Assembly (NCBI RefSeq): GCF_000758665.1
Contig: NZ_CP009285.1
Location: 7,378,001-7,442,000, forward strand
From: Paenibacillus borealis
GTDB taxonomy: Bacteria; Bacillota; Bacilli; Paenibacillales; Paenibacillaceae
Direction of reading: 5' to 3'
DNA length: 64,000 nucleotides
The notes beneath the pieces were generated by a model. That model was not told where the DNA came from. It saw only the letters and a list, made by a program, of their open reading frames with translations, and searched no databases. Made by a program: the position numbers and the translations under genes. Every line of letters begins with the position of its first letter. Positions within the stretch are counted from its first letter, which is position 1. This document shows positions 50,686-62,455 of this stretch, piece after piece.

Positions 50686-50714
50686 ATCTTAGCGAAAAGC
50701 CTCAGGGCTGACAA
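50686..50714 (-). promoter_or_regulatory. Sigma-A promoter of cysE-cysS
   Basis: TTGTCA (50709-50714), 17-base spacer and TAAGAT (50686-50691) on the minus strand, right after gltX. A small AGCC/GGCT stem in the spacer may also end gltX transcription. Confidence 0.6.
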
Positions 50715-50739
50715 GGGGTTCTCCCCCGTGCACCCTTGT

Positions 50740-52203
50740 TTATGCGCCTTTAATTTGCGATTTCAGACGTTCGATGACCCGGTCCCGGCCAAGAAGGGCA
50801 ATGGTCGCATTCAAATCACGTCCATGCATCTGTCCGGTCAATGCGACACGGATCGGCATAAACAGCGCTTTTCCTTTGTGTCCGGTTTCCTTCTGCACTT
50901 CTTTGATCAGGACAGCCATATTGGCAGCACTGAAATCTTCAGCAGCTTCCACTTTAGCGAGAAAAGCGGACAGCACTTCAGGAACCTGGGCTTCGGCAAG
51001 CACTTGTGCCGCCTCTGTCTCCAATTCCAGATGACTGCGGAAGAACAACTCGGAGAGCCCCACAATATCGGATGCAGAGTTCATTTGCTCCTGATACAGT
51101 GCCACCAGGCTTTCCGCCCAGATCTGCTGCTCATCACTCAGAACCTCCGGCAGACGTCCAGCCTTCTGCAGATGAGGAATAGCAAGTGCCGCGATCCGCT
51201 TAGGATCCGCATGCTTGATATAATGATTGTTGAGATGTGCCAGCTTGTTCGTATCGAATACAGCCGGGCTCTTCGACAGACGGTCCGCTGTAAAGATCGA
51301 GATCAGCTGTTCCTTGCTGTATATCTCCTCTTCACCCTCCGGCGACCAGCCGAGTAACGTGATGAAGTTGAAGAGCGCTTCCGGCAGATAGCCGAGCTGA
51401 TCATACTGCTCGATAAACTGAATGATAGATTCATTCCGTTTGCTCAGCTTCTTATGGTCATCGCCGACTATCAGTGTCATGTGGCCGAACAGCGGCGCTT
51501 CCCAGCCAAGCGCTTCATAGATCATGAGCTGACGCGGCGTGTTAGAGATATGGTCTTCCCCGCGCAGCACATGGGAGATGGCCATCAAATGATCATCTAC
51601 AGCTACAGCGAAGTTATAGGTTGGAATACCATCCTTCTTCACAATGACGAAGTCACCCATTTCTTTGGTGTTGAACGAAATGCTGCCTTTAACGATATCA
51701 TTGAAGGTATAAGTACGGTCTTCCGGAACCAGGAAACGGATGCTGGCAATACGCCCTTCCGCCTCATAGGCAAGGCGCTGCTCCTCCGTCAGATTACGGT
51801 GTCTGCCCGAATAGCGCGGGGTTTCGCCGCGTGCCGTCTGTTCTTCACGTTCTGCTTCAAGCTCCTCTTCCGTGCAATAACAACGGTACGCAAGACCGCG
51901 GTCCAGCAAATCCTGCCAGTAGACACGGTACAGATCCAGACGTTCTGTCTGGCGGTAAGGGCCGTATTCGCCGCCTACATCTACGCTCTCATCCCAATCC
52001 ATTCCCAGCCATTTCAGATATTTCAACTGGCTTTCTTCGCCTTCTGCGATATTACGCTTAAGGTCTGTATCCTCGATCCGGATAATGAATTTACCGCCCA
52101 GATTGCGGGCGAACAGGTAGTTAAACAATGCCGTTCTGGCATTTCCGATATGTAAATGTCCCGTAGGGCTCGGTGCGTAACGCACCCGGACTTGATCCGT
52201 CAT
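50740..52203 (-). CDS. gltX: Glutamyl-tRNA synthetase
   Basis: 487 residues. Signatures are [20 protein letters not shown] and [13 protein letters not shown] (KLSKR). Most Bacilli lack GlnRS, so this enzyme probably also charges tRNA-Gln with glutamate. Order ispD-ispF-gltX-cysE-cysS matches B. subtilis. Confidence 0.98.
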   Translation of the reverse strand: MTDQVRVRYAPSPTGHLHIGNARTALFNYLFARNLGGKFIIRIEDTDLKRNIAEGEESQLKYLKWLGMDWDESVDVGGEYGPYRQTERLDLYRVYWQDLLDRGLAYRCYCTEEELEAEREEQTARGETPRYSGRHRNLTEEQRLAYEAEGRIASIRFLVPEDRTYTFNDIVKGSISFNTKEMGDFVIVKKDGIPTYNFAVAVDDHLMAISHVLRGEDHISNTPRQLMIYEALGWEAPLFGHMTLIVGDDHKKLSKRNESIIQFIEQYDQLGYLPEALFNFITLLGWSPEGEEEIYSKEQLISIFTADRLSKSPAVFDTNKLAHLNNHYIKHADPKRIAALAIPHLQKAGRLPEVLSDEQQIWAESLVALYQEQMNSASDIVGLSELFFRSHLELETEAAQVLAEAQVPEVLSAFLAKVEAAEDFSAANMAVLIKEVQKETGHKGKALFMPIRVALTGQMHGRDLNATIALLGRDRVIERLKSQIKGA

Positions 52204-52258
52204 GGGTTTCCCTCCGCTTCATATTGGTTAAAATTAGGCTGCAGTTTCTTCAGCCATC

Positions 52259-52747
52259 TCAAGATGATATCACATCTTGGAGCAGACAGACAATAGATTG
52301 TGCGGCAATTCCTTCCCCGCGTCCGGCGAAGCCGAGCTGCTCGGTAGTTGTCGCTTTTACATTAACCTTCGAGAGGTCCGCATCAAGTGCACGGGCAATA
52401 ATCTCGGTCATTTGCGGAATATACGGGGCCATTTTGGGCTTCTGGGCAATAATAGTCGAATCTATATTTCCCAGCCGGTATCCCCGGTCACGGGCAAGCG
52501 CCCATACATGCTCCAGCAGCTTCAGGCTGTCTGCATCCTTGAAGGCAGGATCGGTATCGGGAAAATGTCTTCCGATATCCCCCAGTCCAAGCGCCCCAAG
52601 TATAGCATCGCTTACTGCATGCAGCAGCACATCCGCGTCAGAGTGTCCCAGCAACCCCTTCTCATAGGGAATGGTCACTCCACCAATAATACACGGCCTT
52701 CCCTCTACCAGTTGGTGTACGTCAAATCCTTGTCCTACAGCGATCAT
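52259..52747 (-). CDS. ispF: 2-C-methyl-D-erythritol 2,4-cyclodiphosphate synthase
   Basis: 162 residues. [20 protein letters not shown] and [20 protein letters not shown] carry the zinc-binding Asp and His residues; C-terminal [19 protein letters not shown] closes the active site. MEP isoprenoid pathway. Its ATG overlaps the ispD TGA by 4 bases. Confidence 0.98.
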   Translation of the reverse strand: MIAVGQGFDVHQLVEGRPCIIGGVTIPYEKGLLGHSDADVLLHAVSDAILGALGLGDIGRHFPDTDPAFKDADSLKLLEHVWALARDRGYRLGNIDSTIIAQKPKMAPYIPQMTEIIARALDADLSKVNVKATTTEQLGFAGRGEGIAAQSIVCLLQDVISS

Positions 52748-53442
52748 CTGCGTTCCTCTCCCCTGCTTCTTTCTGTGAATTCAGCGAAATCCAGGTCTTC
52801 CGGTGTCGTAATCTTAATATTCCTGTAGCTTCCTTCTACTACAGAAACGGTAATCCCGCTGCGTTCCGCCAGACTGGAGTCATCTGTGCCGAGGAAGCCG
52901 TCACGCTCTGCTTCATCATAAGCCGACAGCAGGTCGGACAAACGAAAAGTCTGCGGGGTCTGAATCGCCCACAGACTTCGCCGATCCGGCGTAGACAGCA
53001 CATTACCTTCGCCATCCACCTGCTTGATCGTATCCTTAACCGGCACTGCAAGCACCGAGGCTCCGGCTGAACGGGCCCGTTCATAACAAGCCTCGATCTC
53101 ACTGCCCTGTACGAAAGGCCTGACACCATCATGCACCATTACCCAGGTGGTCGTAAGTTCTCCCAGCCCACGGCGTACCGAATGCTGGCGTTCAGCCCCT
53201 CCCGGAATTACAACAGACACTTTGTCCAGCTTGTAGGCCTGCACCCATTGCCGGCAGCGTTCTACATCCTCTTCACCAGTGACAAGCACGATTTCAGAGA
53301 TGAGCTCATGCTTCTGGAATACCTCAAGGGTATGCACGATAATCGGTTTGCCCTGCAGCAGCAGATATTGCTTGCTCTCTGCCGTTCCCATCCGTGTGCC
53401 TCTGCCTGCCGCCACTATAACGGCGCCTACACTGTTTGACAT
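52744..53442 (-). CDS. ispD: 2-C-methyl-D-erythritol 4-phosphate cytidylyltransferase
   Basis: 232 residues. Nucleotide-binding motif [33 protein letters not shown] and the C-terminal [14 protein letters not shown] are conserved. MEP pathway step before IspE; translationally coupled to ispF. Confidence 0.98.
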   Translation of the reverse strand: MSNSVGAVIVAAGRGTRMGTAESKQYLLLQGKPIIVHTLEVFQKHELISEIVLVTGEEDVERCRQWVQAYKLDKVSVVIPGGAERQHSVRRGLGELTTTWVMVHDGVRPFVQGSEIEACYERARSAGASVLAVPVKDTIKQVDGEGNVLSTPDRRSLWAIQTPQTFRLSDLLSAYDEAERDGFLGTDDSSLAERSGITVSVVEGSYRNIKITTPEDLDFAEFTERSRGEERR

Positions 53443-53536
53443 TCTTTCGGCTCCTGTCTTTCACGTATATCCCCATCATAACGTGTTTGGACGGCATTTC
53501 CAAGCCTTTAAGGTCGCCCCAATGGCCGATTTACCG

Positions 53537-54625
53537 TTATTGCGCTTTTTCCAGAAGCTTCGGTTTGGCAAAAATCATCCGGCCCGCGGAAGTCTGCAGC
53601 ACACTGGTTACAAGAACTTCCATGGTGGTGCCGATATAATCACGGCCGCCTTCCACAACAATCATGGTGCCGTCGTCCAGATAAGCCACGCCTTGTCCAT
53701 GTTCTTTGCCGTCTTTAATCACCTGCACAATGATTTCCTCACCAGGCAGGACCACCGGTTTCACCGCATTGGCCAGATCGTTAATGTTCAGCACCGATAC
53801 GCCCTGGAGCTCGCAAACCTTGTTGAGATTGAAGTCATTGGTAACGACCTTGCCATGTAGCACCTTAGCCAGTTTGACCAGCTTGCTGTCCACTTCGGAA
53901 ATCTCCTCGAAATCACCTTCGTAGATCAGTACTTTGACATCCAGCTCTTTCTGAATCTTGTTGAGGATATCAAGCCCTCTGCGTCCGCGGTTACGCTTCA
54001 GCAGATCCGACGAATCAGCGATATGCTGAAGCTCTTCAAGTACGAACTCAGGAATAACGATGGTCCCTTCAATAAAACCTGTTTTGCAGATATCAGCTAT
54101 CCGCCCATCAATAATGACGCTGGTATCGAGAATCTTATGCTCCTCAGGTCCCCGTCCCTCCGGTTCAGCAGAGCGACCCCAGCGTCCGGTAGTCCAGAGC
54201 GAAGCGAGCTCTTCCTTCTTCTCCAGCCCGATCCGCAGGCCCATGTAACCCAGAGCCAGCGTTGCCGCCACCTGCAGCAGCTCCCCGGCCTTGCCCAGCC
54301 AGGCCATGGCCGGATACAGCAGCAAAGACAGCAGCAGACCTCCTGTAAGCCCTGCGGCGCCTGCAGCGAGTTCGCTCATCGGTATACGCGAACAATACTG
54401 AACCGCCTCCCGCAGTTTTGTACTTGTCCAATCTGCGCACAACGTCCCCGCAATCAAAAAAATAATAGCACCCAGCACCGCAAACAAAATGCTTCCTTCC
54501 ACGGGCAAGCTATCACCCAGTTTCCCCATGCCTTCCGGGAACCCTCTTTCTGCCGCATGATATAGCGAATAACCGGACCAGGCTCCACATAACCCGGCAA
54601 GCGTCAAAATAATCTTTTTCCACAT
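53537..54625 (-). CDS. yacL: PIN/TRAM-domain membrane protein YacL
   Basis: 362 residues from ATG 54625, with GGAGGT 9 bases upstream. Four hydrophobic segments fill residues 1-135; a PIN domain follows ([40 protein letters not shown] with the acidic residues). A TRAM domain ([40 protein letters not shown]) ends it. The family is conserved in Bacilli next to ispD; a nuclease role is inferred and not settled. Confidence 0.93.
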   Translation of the reverse strand: MWKKIILTLAGLCGAWSGYSLYHAAERGFPEGMGKLGDSLPVEGSILFAVLGAIIFLIAGTLCADWTSTKLREAVQYCSRIPMSELAAGAAGLTGGLLLSLLLYPAMAWLGKAGELLQVAATLALGYMGLRIGLEKKEELASLWTTGRWGRSAEPEGRGPEEHKILDTSVIIDGRIADICKTGFIEGTIVIPEFVLEELQHIADSSDLLKRNRGRRGLDILNKIQKELDVKVLIYEGDFEEISEVDSKLVKLAKVLHGKVVTNDFNLNKVCELQGVSVLNINDLANAVKPVVLPGEEIIVQVIKDGKEHGQGVAYLDDGTMIVVEGGRDYIGTTMEVLVTSVLQTSAGRMIFAKPKLLEKAQ

Positions 54626-54775
54626 AACCTCAGCACCTCCTTCTATTGATCCAAAAATCATCTATACCTCACCAGTATGTTCCAATTTTTAGGACGGTAA
54701 TCCGGGGAACCGTTATTTTTTCTGAAGCCATTCATTTCAACGTCTGCAAAGCCTGCGGTAAACTTCTATTCCATG

Positions 54776-54805
54776 TTGAAAACAGGGGAGGCCCTGGCAT
54801 ATAAT
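54776..54805 (+). promoter_or_regulatory. Sigma-A promoter of the DUF1573-like gene
   Basis: TTGAAA (54776-54781), 18-base spacer and TATAAT (54800-54805) on the plus strand, 28 bases before the predicted RNA start to gene start distance closes at ATG 54840. Confidence 0.75.
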
Positions 54806-54839
54806 GAACTCAATTACGAACCCAGGGGTGAATGGAAAA

Positions 54840-55235
54840 ATGAGCGCACCAAGTTTACAGGCCTTTCAGGATCAAGTTTCCGAACTGCTGCTCCGTCACC
54901 GCAGTCTTCTGGATGTAATGTCCAAGAACGGACAGAGCAGTGCATCCGTCAACCGAGCTGTCGTCAAATCCATTACCGAATGCGGCTGCATTCAGCTGCA
55001 TGCCACCAAGCAGGTTTTCGAACCCGCTTTGGGACTTGAACAAGCCAAAGAGCTTGCCGGAACCCACCTTGAAGGTGAACTATGCGAGAACTGCCGGGAA
55101 GTCATTGCCTCAGAACTGGGCCGCGAGCTGTTCTATATGTCTGCACTCTGCAATCTGCTCGATATTAATATGGACGAGGTTGTGTCAAAGGAATCGCAAA
55201 AATGCGCTACACTCGGATTATTTAACTTGTCCTAG
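54840..55235 (+). CDS. DUF1573-like small protein
   Basis: 131 residues from ATG 54840, with AGGGGTGAATGG upstream. Helical N-terminus (FQDQVSELLLRHRSLLDVMS), then a region with several cysteines (ECGCIQLHA, LCENCREVI) and a C-terminal helix (YMSALCNLLDINMDEVVSKE). I recall this type in Paenibacillus and Bacillus under a DUF1573 label; the function is unknown. The cysteine spacing (C-G-C, C-x2-C) suggests metal binding. It is the only plus-strand gene between 28300 and 64000. Confidence 0.8.
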   Translation: MSAPSLQAFQDQVSELLLRHRSLLDVMSKNGQSSASVNRAVVKSITECGCIQLHATKQVFEPALGLEQAKELAGTHLEGELCENCREVIASELGRELFYMSALCNLLDINMDEVVSKESQKCATLGLFNLS

Positions 55236-55274
55236 CAGACTGCCCGCGCTCTCCTTCATCCGTTACAACAAGCA

Positions 55275-55320
55275 GAAAAGGCTGTGCCTTCTCCTGAGTC
55301 AGGAGGGCACAGCCTTTTCT
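55275..55320. terminator. Bidirectional terminator between the DUF1573-like gene and pssA
   Basis: AAAAGGCTGTGCC (55276-55288) pairs with GGCACAGCCTTTT (55306-55318), with an inner CTCCTGA/TCAGGAG stem. T-runs on both sides fit termination of both convergent genes. Confidence 0.85.
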
Positions 55321-55355
55321 GTATAGACAAAAAATGTAAAAGTGCGTAGTTGGGG

Positions 55356-56096
55356 CTATCCGTTCTTGGAGTGATACACCTTATCTTCCGTACGTCTCTT
55401 CCGGCGGCGACGTTGACGGCGGGCTGTCAAGAGGCCCAGACTCTGCCTGAACCCGTATAGGGCATATAACGCAAGCAGAGCAAAGATCAGCTTGGCAATC
55501 TGTTCAGGGAAAACCACAGCTACCGCTACGGCAATGACAATCACTACAGGTGCACCTATAACCGCTTTTTTGGGGAAGCCGATCTTCTTAAAGTTCGGGT
55601 ACTTCACTGTGCTGACCATCAGATAGGATAACAATAGGGTAGCGACAATCATAAATGGTGCAGATACATCTTTATGGAAAAGTGCCAGTGTGGCCAGAAC
55701 GCCACCTGCAGCAGGAATCGGCAACCCTACGAAATATCCCGGAATCCCCGGGCGGACATTAAACCGTGCCAGACGCAAAGCTCCGAACACAGGGAAAATC
55801 GCTGTAACGGTCCATCCTAGTGCAGAGTTCATGTCCTGCAAACTTGTGAGATACATAATCAGCGCAGGTGCCACACCGAAAGAAACTACATCGGATAAGG
55901 AATCCAGCTCCTTACCGAACTCGCTCTCACATTTCAGCGCGCGCGCAACACGGCCGTCGAGCCCGTCGAGCAGCATAGCGATAATCACCATGATAGCGGC
56001 CATGCTCAGCTTACCGTCAAACGCCATCATGATACCAAACATTCCAAGCATCAGATTACCAATGGTAAAAAGACTCGGAATTGATTTTTGTATCAT
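55356..56096 (-). CDS. pssA: CDP-diacylglycerol-serine O-phosphatidyltransferase
   Basis: 246 residues, integral membrane. The CDP-alcohol phosphotransferase motif is DGLDGRVARALKCESEFGKE then LDSLSD (D-G-x2-A-R-x8-G-x3-D-x3-D). About six membrane segments; the C-terminus is very basic (RRQRRRRKRRTE). Makes phosphatidylserine, precursor of phosphatidylethanolamine. Confidence 0.93.
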   Translation of the reverse strand: MIQKSIPSLFTIGNLMLGMFGIMMAFDGKLSMAAIMVIIAMLLDGLDGRVARALKCESEFGKELDSLSDVVSFGVAPALIMYLTSLQDMNSALGWTVTAIFPVFGALRLARFNVRPGIPGYFVGLPIPAAGGVLATLALFHKDVSAPFMIVATLLLSYLMVSTVKYPNFKKIGFPKKAVIGAPVVIVIAVAVAVVFPEQIAKLIFALLALYALYGFRQSLGLLTARRQRRRRKRRTEDKVYHSKNG

Positions 56097-56161
56097 TTCT
56101 TCACCTCAATTTTCCTACTTTGAACTTCATGAGTTCCCAATATTACGTGATTGTATGTTAT

Positions 56162-57238
56162 TTACATTTGCCTGTCAATAAGAACTTGTTTCTGGAGACG
56201 CTTAAGTCCGTCCTGAATATTGCGTGCCCGGACCTCACCAATGCCGTCCACCTCATCAAGTTCAGCAATACTCGCCGTCATCAGATTCGGCAGCATCTCG
56301 AAGCGTTCCACCAGATTATGAATGATCACATTCGGCAGCCGCGGAATTTTGTTGAGCAGACGGTAACCGCGCGGAGTTACGGCTTCTTCGGATGCAATGG
56401 CTGTGGAGGAATAGCCGAGCAAGCGGGCAATATGGTTGTCATCCATCAATTCATCGTCACTGCTTCGTTTCAGCCCGGCGATAATTTCGCGGATTTTGTC
56501 CTCCTGCTCCTCTCTTGCATAGTCTCTGTACAGCAGCCAGGCTTCTTCCTCTGTATTTCCGACCAGTTCTTCCATCTGCATGCTGATCAGCCGGCCTTCA
56601 TTGCCCAGTTCGTTAATATAACGCTTAATTTCCATTTTGATCCGCAGCACCATCTCTACCCGCTGGATCACGCCGACTACCTCAGCGACTGTCACAAGCC
56701 CTTCATATTCGGACGCCGAAAGGTTAGTCAACCCTTGTGTCAGCACGGCTTTGTACTTCTCTAAGGTTTGAATCGCCTGATTGGCTTTGGCCAGAATAGC
56801 GCCGATTTCCTTAAGCGCATAACGGATGGATCCCTGATAAAGGGTGATTATATTCCGCCGCTGGGAAATGGAAACAACCAGTTTGCCGGTCTGTTTGGCT
56901 ACACGTTCGGCGGTCCGGTGACGTATGCCTGTCTCGATGGATGAGATGGAGGAGTCGGGTATCAGCTGGGTGTTGGCATACAGAATCCGCTTCAAATCCT
57001 CACTCAGAATGATTGCTCCGTCCATTTTGGCCAGCTCGTATAAATAATTGGGTGAAAAATCGCAGTTAATGGAGAATCCTCCATCGACAACTTCCATCAC
57101 TTCCGGACTGTATCCGACAACAATAAGTGCCCCGGTCTTCGCGCGCAGCACATTCTCCAGACCCTCCCGGAAAGGCGTTCCAGGTGCGGCCATTCTAAGC
57201 AGATCATTCATATTATCTAATGGATTGTATTCTTTCAT
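56162..57238 (-). CDS. disA: DNA integrity scanning diadenylate cyclase DisA
   Basis: 358 residues. The cyclase domain has [20 protein letters not shown] (DGA) and [20 protein letters not shown] (RHR), which bind ATP for c-di-AMP synthesis. A helical spine follows, and the C-terminal helix-hairpin-helix ([20 protein letters not shown]) binds branched DNA. 13 bases after radA. Confidence 0.98.
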   Translation of the reverse strand: MKEYNPLDNMNDLLRMAAPGTPFREGLENVLRAKTGALIVVGYSPEVMEVVDGGFSINCDFSPNYLYELAKMDGAIILSEDLKRILYANTQLIPDSSISSIETGIRHRTAERVAKQTGKLVVSISQRRNIITLYQGSIRYALKEIGAILAKANQAIQTLEKYKAVLTQGLTNLSASEYEGLVTVAEVVGVIQRVEMVLRIKMEIKRYINELGNEGRLISMQMEELVGNTEEEAWLLYRDYAREEQEDKIREIIAGLKRSSDDELMDDNHIARLLGYSSTAIASEEAVTPRGYRLLNKIPRLPNVIIHNLVERFEMLPNLMTASIAELDEVDGIGEVRARNIQDGLKRLQKQVLIDRQM

Positions 57239-57251
57239 GTCCCTGTGCCCC

Positions 57252-58619
57252 CTAATCTAACGCGACCGCTAGTGCATCTGCTACGGTGCTGACGCCTATA
57301 ATCTGGATATCCTTCGGATGCTTCCAGCCCTTCATGCTCTTCTCAGGCATAATTACCCGCCGGAAGCCGAGCTTAGCGGCCTCCTTCACCCGCATCTCTG
57401 CGCGTGACACCCCTCTTACCTCACCCGTAAGTCCTACCTCCCCAAAAAACACATCATAAGGCTTGGTCGGAATATCGCGGAAGCTGGAAGCAATACTGAT
57501 GGCGACAGCCAGATCAACCGCCGGCTCATCCAGCTTAACGCCTCCGGCGACATTGAGATAAGCATCCTGATTCTGCAGGAACATGCCCATCCGTTTCTCC
57601 AGAACAGCAATGATCAGCGCCATTCTCTGATGATCCATCCCTGTGCACATTCTGCGGGGCGAAGGGAAATGGGTTGCTGCAACCAGCGCCTGCAGTTCAA
57701 CAAGCACCGGTCTTGTTCCTTCCATGCTGGCCACAACTGCCGAACCGGCCACCCCAAGCGGCCGCTCTGAAAGGAACAGCTCGGAAGGGTTCTCCACCTC
57801 GGTAAGCCCAACCTCTCCCATTTCGAAAATACCGATTTCATTGGTTGAGCCAAAGCGGTTCTTCACCGCCCGCAGCAACCGGTACGTATGATGCCTTTCT
57901 CCTTCAAAATAGAGCACGCAATCCACCATATGCTCCAGCATCCGGGGACCGGCAATGGCCCCCTCTTTGGTTACATGCCCTACAAGTACTGTTGCGATTC
58001 CACGGATTTTGGCAATCCGCATAAATCTTGTCGTACATTCCCGCACCTGTGTCACACTGCCTGGAGCACTGGTCACTTCAGGCATAAATACGGTCTGGAT
58101 CGAGTCGATGACCAGAAACTGCGGCTTAATCTGCTCGATCGCTTCTTCAATGCTCTCCATATTCGTCTCACAAAGTACATACAGTTCCGCCGACAACGCT
58201 CCGAGGCGGTCAGCCCGAAGCTTGGTCTGACGTACCGATTCTTCCCCCGAGATATACAGAACGCGGAGCCCCTGGGTAGTAAGGGCATGCGACGTCTGGA
58301 GCAGCAGTGTGGACTTCCCGATGCCGGGGTCGCCTCCGACCAGTACCAGCGAGCCGGGGACGATACCGCCGCCAAGCACACGGTTAAGCTCTCCGATGCC
58401 TGTCAGGATCCGCGGCTCTTTGTCACTTTCTATATTTATGATCGATTGCGCCTTTTCTTTACTCTGAAAAATAGGTGCATTCATGCCTTGTGTTTTGACT
58501 ACGCTTTCTGTTTCTTCCACCATCGAGTTCCATTCCTGGCAACCCGGGCATTTGCCGAACCATTTCGGTGATTCGTAACCACATTCGGTGCAGAAAAATT
58601 TTGTTTTTGGTTTGGCCAT
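57252..58619 (-). CDS. radA: DNA repair protein RadA
   Basis: 455 residues. N-terminal zinc finger ([20 protein letters not shown]), RecA-like ATPase with Walker [17 protein letters not shown], the RadA-specific KNRFG motif ([13 protein letters not shown]), and a C-terminal Lon-like domain. It drives branch migration during recombination and transformation. Adjacent to disA, whose activity it modulates in Bacillus. Confidence 0.98.
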   Translation of the reverse strand: MAKPKTKFFCTECGYESPKWFGKCPGCQEWNSMVEETESVVKTQGMNAPIFQSKEKAQSIINIESDKEPRILTGIGELNRVLGGGIVPGSLVLVGGDPGIGKSTLLLQTSHALTTQGLRVLYISGEESVRQTKLRADRLGALSAELYVLCETNMESIEEAIEQIKPQFLVIDSIQTVFMPEVTSAPGSVTQVRECTTRFMRIAKIRGIATVLVGHVTKEGAIAGPRMLEHMVDCVLYFEGERHHTYRLLRAVKNRFGSTNEIGIFEMGEVGLTEVENPSELFLSERPLGVAGSAVVASMEGTRPVLVELQALVAATHFPSPRRMCTGMDHQRMALIIAVLEKRMGMFLQNQDAYLNVAGGVKLDEPAVDLAVAISIASSFRDIPTKPYDVFFGEVGLTGEVRGVSRAEMRVKEAAKLGFRRVIMPEKSMKGWKHPKDIQIIGVSTVADALAVALD

Positions 58620-58796
58620 GTGCGCTCCTTACAGTCCGAAACTTACTAAAATTGCGGATAATTTTCTCTTAATCAAAGTTTACCATTTCTGCACACTGAA
58701 CGAAAGGTCACTTAAGATCTACTTTTCGTTTGCGTCCTCCTTAACCTGCCTGATTTACGGCAGAATTAATCACATATATATTCTTATATTTCCATA

Positions 58797-58837
58797 TAAA
58801 AGCTCCCGCCCCTCTATACGGAGGAGCGGGAGCTTTG
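58797..58837 (-). terminator. Rho-independent terminator after clpC
   Basis: AGCTCCCGC-TCCTC and GAGGGGCGGGAGCT form a 13-14 bp stem with one bulge, followed by TTTTATAT on the minus strand, 20 bases past the clpC stop. It separates clpC from radA; the rest of 58620-58796 holds only the radA ribosome site. Confidence 0.85.
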
Positions 58838-58857
58838 TTTCATTTTGCTGGTAAAAA

Positions 58858-61326
58858 TTATTCGGTTCCGACTTCTTTCTCCAGGGAGACTTCAACCGGC
58901 GGTTCCACTGTGGTTACGACAAGCTCACCGTTCACTTCATCAATGTTGAGGGAATCGCCTTTCTTGATGTTGCCTTTAAGCAGCTCTTCAGACAGGCGGT
59001 CTTCAATATGCTTCTGAATCGCGCGGCGGAGCGGACGGGCACCGAAGGCCGGATCATAGCCCTCTTTAGCCAGGAACGCCTTGGCACTGTCTGTTAGCAG
59101 GAAGTCTACATCATACTCACGCAGACGCTTGCGCAGCTCCTCGGACATCAGGGTAACGATCTCAGCGATATGCTTCTCATCCAGGGAATGGAAGACAATG
59201 ATCTCGTCGATCCGGTTCAGGAACTCAGGGCGGAAGCTCTTCTTCAGCTCTTCCATTACCTTGCCCTTCATGTTGCTGTAATCAGCGCCTGCATCCTGTA
59301 CCGCGGTGAATCCAAGCGTCGAATTCTTCTTGATCGCCTGTGCCCCCACGTTCGAGGTCAGGATAATCAGTGTATTGCGGAAATCGACTACACGGCCTTT
59401 GGAGTCGGTCAGACGGCCGTCTTCCAGTACCTGCAGCAGAATATTGAATACTTCAGGGTGAGCCTTCTCAATCTCATCCAGCAGGACAACGGAATACGGT
59501 TTGCGGCGTACCTTCTCGGTCAGCTGTCCGCCTTCTTCATATCCTACATAGCCTGGAGGCGCTCCGACCAGACGGGACGTAGAGTGCTTCTCCATGTATT
59601 CCGACATGTCGATGCGGATTACCGCATTCTCGTCACCGAACATTGCTTCGGCGAGTGCCCGTGCCAGCTCGGTTTTACCGACCCCGGTTGGACCGAGGAA
59701 GATGAAGGAGCCCATTGGACGTTTCGGATCCTTCAGACCCGCACGCGCCCGGCGGAGTGCCCGGCTGACAGCCTTAACGGCTTCATCCTGCCCGATTACA
59801 CGTTCATGCAGCAGAGACTCCATGTTCAGCAACCGGTCTGTCTCTTCTTCCTTCAGCTTGCTGACCGGAATGCCGGTCCAGCTGGCAACCACCTGTGCGA
59901 TATCCTCAGGTGTAACCTGGGAATCCGTACGGCCTTGCTTCTCTTTCCATTGGTTCTTCGTTGTGTCCAGCTCTTCACGGATCTTCTGCTCGGTATCGCG
60001 CAGCGCTGCAGCCTTCTCGAATTCCTGGCTTTGTACAGCGGAATCCTTCTCCTTGCGGATATCATCCAGACGCATTTCGAGTTCCTTCAGATTCGGCGGG
60101 ATCGTGTAAGAGTTAAGTCTTACCTTGGAACCAGCTTCATCAATGAGGTCGATCGCTTTGTCCGGCAGGAACCGATCAGGGATATAGCGGTCAGACAGCT
60201 TCACAGCCTCTACAATAGCTTCATCCGTAATCTTCACCCGGTGATGGGCTTCATAACGGTCGCGGAGACCGAACAGGATCTGAACAGCTTCTGCAGGGGA
60301 AGGCTGATCCACCGTAATCGGCTGGAAGCGGCGTTCAAGTGCAGCATCTTTCTCAATATATTTGCGGTATTCATCAAGCGTAGTGGCACCGATGCACTGC
60401 AGTTCACCACGGGCCAGAGCTGGCTTCAGGATGTTGGAGGCGTCAATAGCACCTTCCGCACCACCGGCTCCGATCAGGGTATGCAGCTCGTCGATGAAGA
60501 GCACGATGTTGCCTGCCTGACGAATCTCATCCATAATTTTTTTGAGGCGGTCCTCGAACTCACCGCGGTATTTCGTACCGGCAACTACTGAACCCATATC
60601 GAGGGTCATTACACGTTTGTCGCGCAATGTTTCCGGAATTTCATTGTTGATGATCTTTTGAGCCAGGCCTTCAGCAATTGCTGTTTTACCAACCCCTGGT
60701 TCACCGATCAGCACCGGATTATTCTTGGTCCGGCGGCTGAGTACTTGAATGACACGTTCAATCTCCTTACTGCGGCCGATAACCGGGTCAAGATTGCCAT
60801 CCTTGGCATAGGCAGTCAGGTCACGGGCCAGGCCATCCAGCGTTGGTGTGCTGACGTTAACCGGAGCACCGCTATGGCTTGATGTGGCTTCACTGCTGCC
60901 CAGAAGCTGCAATACCTGCTGGCGGGCCTTATTCAAGCTGATACCGAGATTGTTCAGCACGCGGGCAGCTACGCCCTCTCCTTCACGGATGAGACCGAGC
61001 AGGATATGCTCTGTGCCTACGTACGTATGTCCCAGTTTGCGGGCTTCGTCCATGGACAGCTCGATAACTTTTTTGGCACGAGGAGTATAAGCGATGTTGG
61101 TCGGTTGTTCCTGACCTCTGCCAATCAGTGTTTCCACTTCATCCTGAATTTTCTCAAGACCCAGACCCAGTCCGATCAGCGCTTTGGCGGCAATACCGTC
61201 TCCCTCGCGAATCAGTCCGAGCAGAATATGTTCTGTCCCAATGTTGTTGTGTCCCAAACGTACGGCTTCTTCCTGCGCCAGCGCCAGCACCTTTTGTGCG
61301 CGTTCCGTAAATCTTCCAAACATCAT
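58858..61326 (-). CDS. clpC: ATP-dependent Clp protease ATP-binding subunit ClpC
   Basis: 822 residues. Two N-terminal Clp repeats ([40 protein letters not shown]). First AAA+ domain has Walker [17 protein letters not shown], then the UVR-containing middle domain ([14 protein letters not shown]) that docks adaptors such as MecA and McsB. The second AAA+ domain has [16 protein letters not shown] and the ClpP-binding loop region follows. Unfolds substrates, including McsB-phosphorylated ones, for ClpP. Confidence 0.99.
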   Translation of the reverse strand: MMFGRFTERAQKVLALAQEEAVRLGHNNIGTEHILLGLIREGDGIAAKALIGLGLGLEKIQDEVETLIGRGQEQPTNIAYTPRAKKVIELSMDEARKLGHTYVGTEHILLGLIREGEGVAARVLNNLGISLNKARQQVLQLLGSSEATSSHSGAPVNVSTPTLDGLARDLTAYAKDGNLDPVIGRSKEIERVIQVLSRRTKNNPVLIGEPGVGKTAIAEGLAQKIINNEIPETLRDKRVMTLDMGSVVAGTKYRGEFEDRLKKIMDEIRQAGNIVLFIDELHTLIGAGGAEGAIDASNILKPALARGELQCIGATTLDEYRKYIEKDAALERRFQPITVDQPSPAEAVQILFGLRDRYEAHHRVKITDEAIVEAVKLSDRYIPDRFLPDKAIDLIDEAGSKVRLNSYTIPPNLKELEMRLDDIRKEKDSAVQSQEFEKAAALRDTEQKIREELDTTKNQWKEKQGRTDSQVTPEDIAQVVASWTGIPVSKLKEEETDRLLNMESLLHERVIGQDEAVKAVSRALRRARAGLKDPKRPMGSFIFLGPTGVGKTELARALAEAMFGDENAVIRIDMSEYMEKHSTSRLVGAPPGYVGYEEGGQLTEKVRRKPYSVVLLDEIEKAHPEVFNILLQVLEDGRLTDSKGRVVDFRNTLIILTSNVGAQAIKKNSTLGFTAVQDAGADYSNMKGKVMEELKKSFRPEFLNRIDEIIVFHSLDEKHIAEIVTLMSEELRKRLREYDVDFLLTDSAKAFLAKEGYDPAFGARPLRRAIQKHIEDRLSEELLKGNIKKGDSLNIDEVNGELVVTTVEPPVEVSLEKEVGTE

Positions 61327-61362
61327 ATCTCCTGCACCTCCACGGATAATATATATCTATAA

Positions 61363-62427
61363 TTAATGTTGTGATCCCAGTGTTTCCCGGAGCAGCTTCG
61401 CCCGGTACATATCGCGTTCGGTGGACGAAAGCTCGTCGCCGAACAGCTTTTGCAGAAAGCCCGGCTGAGTCTTGACATTCAGCTCATTAAGCACTGAAAT
61501 CGAAGGCCCTTCCAGAATCCCCAGATCCACACCCAGCCTCAGATCGGATAGCCGCTGTGCAGATTCTTTAAGCTCCATCACAGCCGCGTAAGCCAGAATC
61601 CCGTACGAACGTTTGATGCGGTCAGTAATCCGCAATGCGGAATCGACCAGTAGACGTTCACGCGCGTTCCGCTCATGCTCTATAATCTGGGTGACTACGC
61701 TGTGAAGATTTTCAATAATCTCACTTTCGGTCTGCCCGAGCGTAATCTGGTTCGAGATCTGAAAGATATTCCCTACTGCTTCGCTGCCTTCACCATAAAT
61801 TCCTCTAACCGTAAGTCCGACCTGATTGACTGCGGACAGAATCCGGTTGATCTGATGTGTCATAACCAGCGCCGGCAGATGAACCATTACCGAGGCTCTT
61901 AGTCCCGTTCCCACATTAGTGGGACAACTGGTCAGGTATCCCCGCCGGTCATCAAAGGCGTAATTCACCGCAGCCTCAAAGATATCGTCGATGGCTGTTG
62001 CTCTTACCCAGGCTTCTCTGACCTGCAGGCCCGGAAACAGACATTGAATGCGGAGATGATCCTCCTCGTTGATCATAATGCTGACTGACTCGTCCTCATT
62101 AAGGATGACTGCTCCGCCTTTGGAATCATCAGCCAGGTTAGGACTGATCAGATGCTTCTCAACCAGTACTTTTTTGTCCAGCTCATCGAGCTCATCCAGC
62201 CTCAGCAGCTGAAAGTTGCCGAAATCCGCAGAGGCTTCTCCCTGAAATACGGGAGCGAGCTGCTCCAGCACCTCTTCCGACTGTTCAGCAGATGCTAGTA
62301 GAGGGAAGGGCAGGTGCTCCAGATTGCGGGCGATACGCATACGGCTGCTGATTACTATCTCGGAATGGCTCCCGCCGCAGCGCATCCAGTCACTGAGTGC
62401 TTGTTCGGTAAACCGGAGACTTGACAT
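61363..62427 (-). CDS. mcsB: Protein-arginine kinase McsB
   Basis: 354 residues of the phosphagen kinase fold. Nucleotide-binding arginines lie in VISSRMRIARNLEHL; the substrate region has LTSCPTNVGTGLRASVMVHL. The C-terminal RDMYRAKLLRETLG fits the RDxxRA phospho-arginine-binding allosteric motif. Phosphorylates CtsR and tags proteins for ClpCP. Third gene of the ctsR operon. Confidence 0.98.
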   Translation of the reverse strand: MSSLRFTEQALSDWMRCGGSHSEIVISSRMRIARNLEHLPFPLLASAEQSEEVLEQLAPVFQGEASADFGNFQLLRLDELDELDKKVLVEKHLISPNLADDSKGGAVILNEDESVSIMINEEDHLRIQCLFPGLQVREAWVRATAIDDIFEAAVNYAFDDRRGYLTSCPTNVGTGLRASVMVHLPALVMTHQINRILSAVNQVGLTVRGIYGEGSEAVGNIFQISNQITLGQTESEIIENLHSVVTQIIEHERNARERLLVDSALRITDRIKRSYGILAYAAVMELKESAQRLSDLRLGVDLGILEGPSISVLNELNVKTQPGFLQKLFGDELSSTERDMYRAKLLRETLGSQH

Positions 62428-62455
62428 GGCGAATCCCCCCTATATATCAAAGACT

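Noticed and set aside
59170..60591. A 473-codon plus-strand frame opposite clpC
   Set aside because: Antisense shadow of ClpC; no ribosome site or recognisable domain.
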